DNA of 13,652 nucleotides from Acidimicrobiaceae bacterium (GTDB lineage Bacteria > Actinomycetota > Acidimicrobiia > Acidimicrobiales > RAAP-2): positions 44,923 through 58,574 of the forward strand of contig PLCI01000060.1 in assembly GCA_003135595.1 (NCBI GenBank), given 5' to 3'. This document shows positions 1 to 6,552 of the stretch, piece by piece. Each line of letters begins with the position of its first letter. The stretch's first letter is position 1. Under the pieces are notes generated by a model that saw nothing but the letters and a program-made list of their open reading frames with translations, was not told the DNA's origin and did no database searches. Position numbers and translations under genes: made by a program.

Positions 1-297
1 GGCGAGTTCGATGCGGCGCTGCTCGCGCTCTTCTCGACGCGGACCGCACACGAGTGGGAGGCCGTCCTGGTCGAGGCCGGCGTGCCATGCGGTCCCGTGC
101 ACAGCGTGGCGAGCGCGCTCGCGGACCCGCAGGTCCGAGACGGCGGGCTGATCGCGACCGCCTCGACGGACGCAGGGGAGTTCCGGATGCTCCGCTCGCC
201 GATCAGAGTGGACGGCGCCTGGCTGCCGGTGCGGCGCTCGCCGCCCGCGCTCGACGAGGACGGCGACCTGATTCGCGCCGTGGCGTGGGACCCGTGA
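1..297 (+). CDS. CaiB/BaiF (family III) CoA-transferase, C-terminal fragment
   Basis: Open from the left edge to TGA at 295-297; 98 residues of the C-terminal part are present. The stretch has the family pattern of an F-S-T-R-T segment followed by EW, then AGVPCGPVHSV, ALADPQV and a closing L-R-S-P-I segment. These are typical of class III CoA-transferases, which move CoA between carboxylic acids (formyl-CoA, carnitine, 2-methylacyl substrates) in the cytoplasm. The catalytic Asp of this family lies in the N-terminal half, outside the window, so activity and substrate cannot be judged. The stop overlaps the GTG of the next gene (GTGA), suggesting one transcript. The family call is firm; the substrate is unknown. 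Confidence 0.88.
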   Translation, partial: GEFDAALLALFSTRTAHEWEAVLVEAGVPCGPVHSVASALADPQVRDGGLIATASTDAGEFRMLRSPIRVDGAWLPVRRSPPALDEDGDLIRAVAWDP

Positions 298-758
298 CGG
301 CCCATCGCCAGCTCGAGTTCGCCGACGAGCAGGCCGGGGCGGTCGATGCGATCGCGGGCATCGCGAGCGGCAAGGGCTGGTGCAACCTGACACCCGAGAT
401 CGACTCGACGGACGTCGAGGTGCTCTCGGTCAGCGTCTTCTCGCTCCGGACCAAGCGCGGCTCGCCCGTCGCGACGCTGGTCACGTCACCCCCGCGCAGG
501 GGCACCCCGAGAGCGGGCACGCTGGGCGTGCTGCACACGCGGGGGCGTCTCGGTGCCGCGAGGATCGACCCGCTGCTCAACGGCGCGGCGTTCCCTCTCC
601 GCCAGGACCACACCCAGCGAGGTCTCCTCTTCGAGGTGCCCGCGGACGCCGAGCCCGCGACCGTCCTTCGCGTGATGACGAGCCTGCTCGTCGGACTCTG
701 TGACTACCGCCTGACGGGCAACTGGCGGCTCGACGTCTTCGAGCGAGCGACGACCTAG
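294..758 (+). CDS. Conserved-looking hypothetical protein, 154 aa
   Basis: I do not recognise a named family. The frame is open further left (to about 54), but GTG at 294 is preferred because the upstream part overlaps the CoA-transferase in another frame and reads as low-complexity Arg/Gly/Ala. The chosen 154-residue protein has ordinary alpha/beta composition. No membrane segment, signal peptide or metal-binding motif is visible. Conspicuous patches are GKGWCNL (about 27-33), a central strand-rich part (41-62), LRQDHTQRGLLFEVP (about 102-116) and a C-terminal CDYRLTGNWRLDVFE patch (about 136-150). The form suggests a small soluble protein with a ligand pocket, but that is a guess. It overlaps the upstream gene by GTGA with no clear Shine-Dalgarno, so it is probably coupled to it. 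Its stop shares CTAG with the stop of the opposing permease gene. Confidence 0.75.
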   Translation: MTAHRQLEFADEQAGAVDAIAGIASGKGWCNLTPEIDSTDVEVLSVSVFSLRTKRGSPVATLVTSPPRRGTPRAGTLGVLHTRGRLGAARIDPLLNGAAFPLRQDHTQRGLLFEVPADAEPATVLRVMTSLLVGLCDYRLTGNWRLDVFERATT

Positions 759-1534
759 GCGTCTCGGCGAAGCAGGAGCCAGCCGCCGCCGATCAGCGCG
801 GCGACGGCGTACGCCGCCAGGACGAGCGTCGAGACCCACGGGGAGAACGACGTGAACTGCGCGCCTTTCAGGTGCGACGCGCGCATCGACTGGGTCAGGA
901 TCTCGGGCAGGTACTTGAGGACGCGGTCGCTCCACGACGACGGCAGCGCTGAGACGATGAGCAGGAGCACCAGCTGGACCGACACGTACACCGTGATGGC
1001 GCCGGCGGTGTGCCGCAGCATCGTGGCGAAGCCCATGGCGAGCAGCGCGAGGAGTGCCAGCGACAAGCCGCCGAGGAAGACGGCTCGCAGCGCCCCCGGC
1101 GTGGACAGCGTCGCCGGCTCCGTGGAGCGCAGGATCGACTGCCCGATGAAGAACGAGACGAACGAGCTGGCCTCGCCGACGACGAGCGTGGACGCGAAGA
1201 GCACGCACGCCTTGGAGAGCAGCACCGAGAGCCGGCGCGGCGTGGCGGCCAGCGTCGTGCGGATCGACCCTGAGGAGTACTCCGACGAGATGATGAGCAC
1301 GCCGATGACGCCGATCGCGATCTCCGCGAAGAAGAACCCGAAGAGGCTCTGGCGCACCGGGTCGAACAGGGCCCGCTTCGCCAGTCCCTCCTGCGGCCAC
1401 TGCTGGCGCTCCGCGAAGCACGCGAGCGCCCCGATGCCCACGCAGAGGAAGATCGTGACCGCCAGCGTGTAGACGGTGGAGCGAACCGACCGGAACTTCA
1501 GCCACTCACTCGAGATCGTTGGCAGCAGGTTCAC
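755..1534 (-). CDS. ABC-2 type transporter permease
   Basis: A 259-residue polytopic membrane protein. Hydrophobic segments lie near residues 20-40, 64-84, 106-133, 150-172, 176-196 and 232-253, giving six spans as usual for ABC-2 permeases. The cytoplasmic loop SSEYSSGSIRTTLAATPRR (83-101) is the hallmark of actinobacterial ABC-2 permeases. It starts at GTG 1534, which overlaps the TGA of the ATPase gene (GTGA). There is no good Shine-Dalgarno sequence, so translation is probably coupled to the ATPase. Together they should form an exporter in the cytoplasmic membrane. The cargo is unknown; relatives export drugs, peptides or lipids. The gene ends against the convergent gene at 294-758, with both stops inside one CTAG. 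Confidence 0.9.
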   Translation of the reverse strand: MNLLPTISSEWLKFRSVRSTVYTLAVTIFLCVGIGALACFAERQQWPQEGLAKRALFDPVRQSLFGFFFAEIAIGVIGVLIISSEYSSGSIRTTLAATPRRLSVLLSKACVLFASTLVVGEASSFVSFFIGQSILRSTEPATLSTPGALRAVFLGGLSLALLALLAMGFATMLRHTAGAITVYVSVQLVLLLIVSALPSSWSDRVLKYLPEILTQSMRASHLKGAQFTSFSPWVSTLVLAAYAVAALIGGGWLLLRRDA

Positions 1535-2451
1535 GTCGCGTGACCGAACTCGAGGTGCTCTTTGGTGAGCGCCATGAACGCCTCTTCGAGGGAGGCTCGC
1601 TGCGGGGCAAGCTCATGGAGCACGATGCCCTCGCGAGCGGCGACCTCGCCGATCGCGGCTGCCCCGAGCTCGGTCACGGTGAGCGAGCCGTCGGGCTCTG
1701 CGTGCGCGGCGGCGCCAGCGAGCTCGAGTGCGGCGGCGAGGCGCGGCGCCTCAGGGGCCCGCACCCTGACGCTCGTGCCCGCCTTGGCGATCATGACGCC
1801 CATGTCTGCGTCCTCGAGCAGCTTGCCCCGGCCGATCACGATCACGTGGTCCGCGGTGAGCGCCATCTCGCTCATGAGGTGCGACGACACGAAGACGGTC
1901 CGTCCCTGCTCGGCGAGCGAGCGAAGCAGCTCGCGCACCCACTGGATGCCCTCGGGGTCGAGGCCGTTGACAGGCTCGTCAAACAGAACCACCTCGGGGT
2001 CGCCCAGGAGCGCCGCGGCGATCCCGAGCCGCTGGCCCATGCCGAGCGAGTAGCCGCCCGCGCGCTTGGTCGCGACCGACGCGAGGCCGACGAGCTCGAT
2101 CACCTCGTCGACACGGGACCGCGGGATCCGGTTCGACGCGGCGAGCGCTCGAAGGTGGTTGCGGGCCGACCTGCCGGGGTGCAGGGCCTTGGCCTCGAGG
2201 AGTGCGCCGACCTCGCGGAGTGGCCACTTGATCTCGCCGTACGGCCTACCGTCGATCGTGACGGAGCCCGCGTCGGGGTGGTCGAGCCCGATCATCATGC
2301 GCATCGTCGTCGACTTGCCCGACCCATTCGGCCCAAGGAAGCCGGTCACGACGCCGGCTCGCACGCTGAAGGACAGGTCGTCCACCGCGGTGGTGTCGCC
2401 GTAGCGCTTGACGAGCCCCCGTGCTTCGATCACGACGCCGAAGTCTCGCAC
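1531..2451 (-). CDS. ABC transporter ATP-binding protein
   Basis: A 306-residue nucleotide-binding subunit that powers the permease encoded just downstream. Visible motifs are Walker A GPNGSGKST (40-48), signature LGMGQ (136-140, in place of LSGGQ), Walker B VVLFDEP (154-160), D-loop GLDP (163-166) and the H-loop His in SSH (191). The usual Q-loop Gln appears to be replaced by Glu86 in the stretch ALLEAKALHPGRSARNHL, which is characteristic of a common actinobacterial DrrA/BcrA-like subfamily. The C-terminal part after about 215 is an accessory domain. GTG at 2451 gives a full-length product but has only a weak ribosome binding site. An in-frame GTG at residue 7 (2433), just before IEARGLVKRYG, is an alternative. 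The pair is a likely two-gene operon read leftward from the divergent region shared with msrA. Confidence 0.93.
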   Translation of the reverse strand: MRDFGVVIEARGLVKRYGDTTAVDDLSFSVRAGVVTGFLGPNGSGKSTTMRMMIGLDHPDAGSVTIDGRPYGEIKWPLREVGALLEAKALHPGRSARNHLRALAASNRIPRSRVDEVIELVGLASVATKRAGGYSLGMGQRLGIAAALLGDPEVVLFDEPVNGLDPEGIQWVRELLRSLAEQGRTVFVSSHLMSEMALTADHVIVIGRGKLLEDADMGVMIAKAGTSVRVRAPEAPRLAAALELAGAAAHAEPDGSLTVTELGAAAIGEVAAREGIVLHELAPQRASLEEAFMALTKEHLEFGHAT

Positions 2452-2558
2452 GTCGCGTGCGCGGGCCTTGCGTGTCGCGTGCCGTGCAGAGCCGGGACCG
2501 CGCGGTCTACCGGTACGCTGCAGACCTCGGCGTCCGACGCACCAAGGAGGTTGTCGAC
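2452..2558. promoter_or_regulatory. Divergent intergenic region (ABC exporter / msrA)
   Basis: A 107-base gap between diverging genes. A TACCGGTA palindrome sits at 2508-2515. Rightward, TACGCT (2514-2519) is a plausible -10 box about 25 bases ahead of the msrA ribosome binding site. Leftward, TAGACC (complement of 2504-2509) could serve the ABC genes. The arms GGTCT (2504-2508) and AGACC (2522-2526) make a short inverted repeat over both. No good TTGACA-type -35 box is visible in either direction, so these assignments are tentative. Confidence 0.35.
2544..2550 (+). promoter_or_regulatory. Ribosome binding site of msrA
   Basis: AAGGAGG, a near-perfect anti-16S match, lies eight bases before ATG 2559. 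This fixes the msrA start there rather than at in-frame codons further upstream. Confidence 0.85.
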
Positions 2559-3209
2559 ATGTTCTCCAAGCGACACCAGGACATGGTGGCTCCCGACGAC
2601 GCGCTCAAGGGTCGGACGACCCCGATGCCCGTCAGCGCCGTGCACCGGGCGCTCGGCGTGCCGATCACGCCCCCGTTCGACCCGAGCTACGAGATCGCGT
2701 ACTTTGCCCTTGGCTGCTTCTGGGGTGCCGAGCGCAAGTTCTTCCAGGCGCCCGGCGTCGTGACGACAGCCGTGGGCTACATGGGCGGCTACACGCCGAA
2801 CCCCACCTACGAGGAGGTCTGCAGCGGCCGCACGGGACACGCCGAGGCCGTGCTCGTCGTCTTCGACCCCGCCGTCACGACCTATGAGGCGCTGCTGTCG
2901 CTGTTCTTCGAGTCCCACGATCCCACCCAAGGGTTCCGACAGGGCAACGACGTGGGCACCCAGTACCGCAGCGCGATCTACACGACCACGCCGCGCCAGC
3001 ACGAGCTCGCCGTGCGCGCCCGCGACGCCTACGGCGCACGGCTGGCCGCCGCCGGTCGCGGCTCGCCAACGACCGAGATCGAAGCGGCGCGCGACTTCTA
3101 CTACGCCGAGGACTACCACCAGCAGTACCTGATCGCGAACCCGAACGGCTACTGCGGCCTCGCCGGCACCGGGGTGTCGTGCCCGGTCGGCGTGTTCGCT
3201 CAAGACTGA
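2559..3209 (+). CDS. msrA: Peptide-methionine (S)-S-oxide reductase MsrA
   Basis: A 216-residue cytoplasmic repair enzyme that reduces the S epimer of methionine sulfoxide, free or in proteins, using thioredoxin. The catalytic Cys is Cys53 in the GCFWG motif. Other hallmarks are TAVGYMGGYTPNPTYEEVCSG, TGHAEAV, FFESHDPTQG and GTQYRSAIY. The C-terminal YCGLAGTGVSCPVG segment carries the likely resolving cysteines Cys199 and Cys208, spaced as in the human enzyme and one residue wider than in E. coli. The N-terminus (HQDMVAPDDALKGRTTPMPV) aligns with the long E. coli form, so the protein is full length. The ATG is set by an excellent ribosome binding site. No msrB is seen nearby. It probably forms a single-gene unit and ends 25 bases from the convergent acetyltransferase gene. 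Confidence 0.97.
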   Translation: MFSKRHQDMVAPDDALKGRTTPMPVSAVHRALGVPITPPFDPSYEIAYFALGCFWGAERKFFQAPGVVTTAVGYMGGYTPNPTYEEVCSGRTGHAEAVLVVFDPAVTTYEALLSLFFESHDPTQGFRQGNDVGTQYRSAIYTTTPRQHELAVRARDAYGARLAAAGRGSPTTEIEAARDFYYAEDYHQQYLIANPNGYCGLAGTGVSCPVGVFAQD

Positions 3210-3234
3210 TCGGCGCGTCCGCTTCGACAGGTGC

Positions 3235-3837
3235 TCACGTGGCCGAGAGCACCGACGACGTCGGGTGGCTCTTGAGCCAGGCGCGCCGCGTCGTGGTCCA
3301 GCGGACCTTGATGCCGGACTCTTGCGGCGCCACCGGCGTCGACGAGAACGCCGCGACCCTCGAGAAGCCAAGTCGCCCGGGTACCGCCGCGGAGCGTCGG
3401 TTGGCGGCGTCGTGGACGATCTCGACGACGCCGATGCCCTCGATGCCGAAGGCGACGTCGGTCGCCATGGTGCACGCCTCGGTCATGACGCCTCTCCCGC
3501 TCGCCGCATCGTCGAGCCAGTAGCCGATCTCGAGCTCGTCGTGGCCACCCCTGCGATGCAGCCCGAGCATCCCGCGAGGCGCGCCGTCCTCCACGATCAT
3601 CCAGCCCGCGTCGAGCCCAGCTCGCCACCGTCGCTCCATGTCCGCCTGGACCGCGGCCTCGGCCGCCGCGTCGATCGGGTCCATCGCCCAGCCGAGGAAT
3701 TGCGAAAGTGTCGGGCGCGAGCGATCGACCAGTGCGCCAATGGCCCCGACCGCGTCAGCACGGAACAGCTCGAGTCGCAGCCTTGCGCCGACGACGAGGG
3801 CCGGGAGCGGCTCTTTGAGCGGCGCCGCCCCGCTCAC
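3235..3837 (-). CDS. GNAT-family N-acetyltransferase (RimJ/RimL-like)
   Basis: A 200-residue acetyl-CoA-dependent acyltransferase. The fold markers are the strand EIGYWLDD (103-110), the acetyl-CoA pyrophosphate loop ASGRGVMTEA (112-121), and VVEIVHDAANRRSAAVPGRLGF (about 137-158), which carries the Asn (146) and GF ending common in RimL-type enzymes. Such proteins acetylate protein N-termini, amino sugars or small amines; the substrate cannot be read here. It begins at GTG 3837, overlapping the TGA of the upstream flavoprotein gene (GTGA), and has no Shine-Dalgarno sequence, so translational coupling is likely. A functional link to the flavoprotein is not established. The family call is firm. 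Confidence 0.9.
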   Translation of the reverse strand: MSGAAPLKEPLPALVVGARLRLELFRADAVGAIGALVDRSRPTLSQFLGWAMDPIDAAAEAAVQADMERRWRAGLDAGWMIVEDGAPRGMLGLHRRGGHDELEIGYWLDDAASGRGVMTEACTMATDVAFGIEGIGVVEIVHDAANRRSAAVPGRLGFSRVAAFSSTPVAPQESGIKVRWTTTRRAWLKSHPTSSVLSAT

Positions 3838-4808
3838 CGACCGGCGAGCGGGGCGAGCCGGGCCAGGATGGCCTCGGCCTCGGACACGATCGACACAAGG
3901 AGCTCGCCGGCAGGCACGAGCGAGTCGATCGCCCCGACCGCCTGACCGGCGGGGTAGCCCTCCTTCGCGGGATCGATCCCTGGCGTCGACTCGTCGCCGC
4001 CGAGGTGGAACGTGCCGTCCCGGTACGCCACGCCGAGTTGGTCAGGGAAAGGCTTCAGCGCGGCGGGATTCTGCTCGTAGAAGGCGGTCGTGTCGTTCTT
4101 GATCACACGCATCGTCTTGCCCGAGAACGCCCGCGACACGATGGTGCCGTCCTCGCGCGCCTCGATGATCCGGTCCTTGAACCCAGGTATCCCTCTCGCC
4201 TCGGGTGTCGCGATGAAGCGCGTCCCCACCCAGATCCCGTCCGCACCGAGCGCGAGCGACGCGGCGAGGCCACGACCGTCGAAGATGCCGCCCGCGGCGA
4301 CGACCGGGACCTGGCGGCCCACCGCGTCGACGATCATCGGCACCAGTGGCATCGTGGCGACGGTGCCGGTGTGGCCGCCCGCCTCGGTGCCCTGGGCGAC
4401 GACGAGGTCGCAGCCCGCGTCCACGGCTCGCCTCGCGTGCTCGACCTTGCCGCACATCGACACGACCAGCAGCCCATGCTCGTGACACAGGTCGACAACC
4501 TTCGAGGGGACGCCCAGGCCCGCGACGAAGGCACTCGCGCCACCTTCGATTACGAGCTCGACAGAGTGGACGAGGTCGCCGGGCATGGCCGTGAGCAGGT
4601 CGACGCCGAAGGGCTTGTCGGTCGCGGCCCTCGTCGCAGAGATCTCGTCGACCATGGTCGCCTCGGACATTGTGGAGGCGCCGAGGCACCCGAAGCCGCC
4701 GGCGTTCGACACCGCCGCGACGAGCTCGGAGTACGAGACGCCACCCATGCCCGCGAGCATGACGGGATGGTCGATGTGGAGCGCCTCGGTGAGTCGTGTC
4801 GAGAGCAC
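3834..4808 (-). CDS. Nitronate monooxygenase / NAD(P)H-dependent flavin oxidoreductase family protein
   Basis: A 324-residue TIM-barrel FMN protein of the 2-nitropropane dioxygenase family. Signature elements are the N-terminal PVMLAGMGGVS (15-25), GGFGCLGAS (37-45), AQGTEAGGHTG (138-148), AAGGI (171-175) and the phosphate-binding GADGIWVGTRFIAT (188-201). Characterised members oxidise alkyl nitronates or act as FMN-dependent quinone reductases, and the relative FabK is an enoyl-ACP reductase. The GGHTG motif with its putative catalytic His fits the nitronate monooxygenase group, but the substrate is unproven. It starts at GTG 4808 with AAGGAGG five bases upstream. It leads a two-gene unit with the acetyltransferase. 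Confidence 0.88.
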   Translation of the reverse strand: MLSTRLTEALHIDHPVMLAGMGGVSYSELVAAVSNAGGFGCLGASTMSEATMVDEISATRAATDKPFGVDLLTAMPGDLVHSVELVIEGGASAFVAGLGVPSKVVDLCHEHGLLVVSMCGKVEHARRAVDAGCDLVVAQGTEAGGHTGTVATMPLVPMIVDAVGRQVPVVAAGGIFDGRGLAASLALGADGIWVGTRFIATPEARGIPGFKDRIIEAREDGTIVSRAFSGKTMRVIKNDTTAFYEQNPAALKPFPDQLGVAYRDGTFHLGGDESTPGIDPAKEGYPAGQAVGAIDSLVPAGELLVSIVSEAEAILARLAPLAGR

Positions 4809-4813
4809 GGTGT

Positions 4814-4820
4814 CCTCCTT
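4814..4820 (-). promoter_or_regulatory. Ribosome binding site of the flavin oxidoreductase gene
   Basis: AAGGAGG on the minus strand lies five bases before GTG 4808, supporting that start codon. Confidence 0.8.
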
Positions 4821-4829
4821 GTCGCGGTC

Positions 4830-4856
4830 ACGCTACTCACGGTGCGCCTCGCGCAA
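4830..4856 (-). promoter_or_regulatory. Candidate promoter for the flavin oxidoreductase / GNAT unit
   Basis: On the minus strand, TTGCGC (4856-4851) is followed after 15 bases by TAGCGT (4835-4830). The implied start near 4823 would leave a very short leader just covering the ribosome binding site. The spacing is at the short end of the usual range. Confidence 0.4.
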
Positions 4857-4956
4857 CCAAACGGTGGATGCGTGACATCGGGACGAACTGCGTTCATGAT
4901 CGTCCCGGTTCCATAGTCGCACCGAGGAGCCTCTGCGAGCGGTGGATCGGCACCGA

Positions 4957-4962
4957 TAGAGT
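4957..4962 (+). promoter_or_regulatory. Candidate -10 box for the DUF2254 unit
   Basis: TAGAGT sits 12 bases before a possible small reading frame and about 130 bases before the DUF2254 gene. No convincing -35 box is seen (CTGCGA at 4933-4938 is weak). The 280-base gap 4809-5088 holds this site, the leftward promoter, and nothing else I can name apart from the small frame and the short repeats reported separately. Confidence 0.3.
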
Positions 4963-4974
4963 GGGAGGCTCACG

Positions 4975-5061
4975 GTGAGCCGGGAAGACGGGTCGGCAGA
5001 GAGCGACGGCGATGCCACCACCCGAGCCGACCATGACGCCATGCGCACGCAACGCCCGTGA
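4975..5061 (+). CDS. Possible 28-codon leader or small reading frame
   Basis: GTG at 4975 follows GGGAGG (4963-4968) at a six-base spacing, which is a better ribosome binding site than that of the DUF2254 gene itself. The frame ends with TGA at 5059-5061, 27 bases before the DUF2254 start, and lies in the same phase. The peptide is hydrophilic and rich in Asp, Arg, Ala and Thr (starts VSREDGSAESDG), with no recognisable motif or run of one amino acid that would suggest classical attenuation. It could be a leader whose translation feeds the next gene, an N-terminal extension cut by a stop, or chance. Low confidence. Confidence 0.2.
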   Translation: MSREDGSAESDGDATTRADHDAMRTQRP

Positions 5062-5088
5062 CGCCCTTCGTGTCTCGGGGCTGACGCC

Positions 5089-6522
5089 GTGACGCTCCCA
5101 ACCCCTCCGTCCTCGGGTGCTGAGTCCGACGCGCTCGTGCCGCGCGGGAAGGCCACTCGTCTGGAGGAGAGGCTGCCGAGCTGGCGGTTCGAGGCCGCCC
5201 GCACGACGCTGTGGCTCGTCCCGACGCTGTTCGTCGTCGCCTCGGTCGCGCTCTTCGCTGCGACGATCGCCTTCGACCACCACGTCTACGCAGATCGAGT
5301 CACGCTGCCGACGTGGCTTGCCGCGGGAGGCGCCGACGCCGGACGTCAGGTCCTCATCGCGATCGCTGCGGCGGTCATCACGGTCGTCGGCGTGGTCTTC
5401 TCGATCACGATCCTCGCCCTCACGCTCGCGTCCCAGCAGTTCGGCCCCCGCATGATGCGCCATTTCATCCGCGACGTCGGCAGCCAGGTCACGCTCGGCG
5501 TCTTCGTCGCGACGTTCGTGTACGCCGTCCTCGCGCTCGCCGCGATCACGAGCGGACCGGGCGCCGCCTTCGTGCCCCACCTGTCGATCACGATCGCCGA
5601 AGGCCTCTCGCTCGTCGACGTCGGGGTCCTCATCTATTTCATCCACCACATCGCGCGGATGATCCAGCTCCCCGAGGTGATCGCGTCGATCGCGCGAGAC
5701 CTCCATCAGGCGATCGTGTCCGAGTTCCCCCTCCCTGCCTCCTCGCAGCTCGAGCCCCTCGACGACGAGGGACGGCCAGTCGCCTGGCTGCTCGACGCGC
5801 TCGAGCGCAGCGGCGCGACCGTGCCCGCAAGCTCGAGCGGCTACCTGCAGCACGTCGGCTATGCCCAGCTGATCGCGATCGCGGCGCACAACGACGCCGT
5901 GATCCGCCTCACGCACCTCCCCGGTCACTTCGTGGTCGAGGGACATCCGCTCGCCGAGGTCTGGCCGAGGACCGCCGCACCGCAGGTCGCCGCGGCGCTG
6001 GACCGCGCCCACGCGCTCGGACCCCACCGCACACTGCTGCAGGACCCGGTCTTCGCGATCGACCAGCTCGTGGAGATCGCCATTCGAGCGCTCTCACCCG
6101 CGGTCAACGACACGTTCACGGCCCTTACCTGCATCGACTGGCTCTCGGCGGGCCTGAGCGAGCTGTCGCAGCGCTCCCTCACCGAGGGCGTGTATCGCGA
6201 CCGCGAACGACGCATCCGCCTCATCTCCTCGGACCCCTCCTACAGCCGCATGGTGAACCGAGCCATCGACAAGATCCGCCAGTGCGCCGCAGGCATGCCG
6301 GCGGTCTTGATCCGACTGCTGGACGGGATCCGTGCGGTCACCAAGGCGACCGTCGATGCCCGGCAGCGCCAGGTGCTTGCTCGTCAGGGCGGCATGATCC
6401 TGTCGCTCGCCGAGGCAACGGTGCGCGACGCGAACGACCTCGCCGACGTGCGGCTGCGGCACGAGCGCCTCATGGCCTCGATCGCGGCCATGGACGAGGG
6501 GGCCGAGGCGGCCTCCCCGTAG
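5089..6522 (+). CDS. DUF2254 family membrane protein
   Basis: A 477-residue protein of the uncharacterised DUF2254 family. Four hydrophobic spans lie near residues 41-62, 88-114, 134-153 and 166-187, followed by a long soluble C-terminal part of nearly 290 residues. The family-typical block is FSITILALTLASQQFGPRMMRHF (104-126, within and after span 2), and the soluble part contains the conserved AIRALSPAVNDTFTA segment. Biochemical function is unknown. The arrangement resembles a small membrane anchor carrying a cytoplasmic domain. GTG 5089 is the first start after an in-frame stop at 5061. It has no good Shine-Dalgarno sequence, so initiation may depend on upstream translation. The next gene follows after 30 bases on the same strand, suggesting co-transcription. 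Confidence 0.88.
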   Translation: MTLPTPPSSGAESDALVPRGKATRLEERLPSWRFEAARTTLWLVPTLFVVASVALFAATIAFDHHVYADRVTLPTWLAAGGADAGRQVLIAIAAAVITVVGVVFSITILALTLASQQFGPRMMRHFIRDVGSQVTLGVFVATFVYAVLALAAITSGPGAAFVPHLSITIAEGLSLVDVGVLIYFIHHIARMIQLPEVIASIARDLHQAIVSEFPLPASSQLEPLDDEGRPVAWLLDALERSGATVPASSSGYLQHVGYAQLIAIAAHNDAVIRLTHLPGHFVVEGHPLAEVWPRTAAPQVAAALDRAHALGPHRTLLQDPVFAIDQLVEIAIRALSPAVNDTFTALTCIDWLSAGLSELSQRSLTEGVYRDRERRIRLISSDPSYSRMVNRAIDKIRQCAAGMPAVLIRLLDGIRAVTKATVDARQRQVLARQGGMILSLAEATVRDANDLADVRLRHERLMASIAAMDEGAEAASP

Positions 6523-6552
6523 GCTCGGCGCGATTCGAGGACCGGAGGGGCC

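Noticed and set aside
54..293. N-terminal extension of the 294-758 protein
   Set aside because: The added part is Arg/Gly/Ala-rich and overlaps the recognisable CoA-transferase tail. GTG 294 makes a clean GTGA junction.
2421..2558. Earlier msrA start
   Set aside because: ATG 2559 has AAGGAGG at ideal spacing and gives a protein matching the full E. coli length; the upstream part does not resemble MsrA.
3210..3234. Terminator between msrA and the acetyltransferase gene
   Set aside because: No stem with a T-run is visible in the 25-base gap.
3834..4808. FabK-type enoyl-ACP reductase for the flavoprotein
   Set aside because: It is possible by fold, but the GTEAGGHTG pattern and lack of fatty-acid genes nearby favour the nitronate monooxygenase group; kept only as an alternative.
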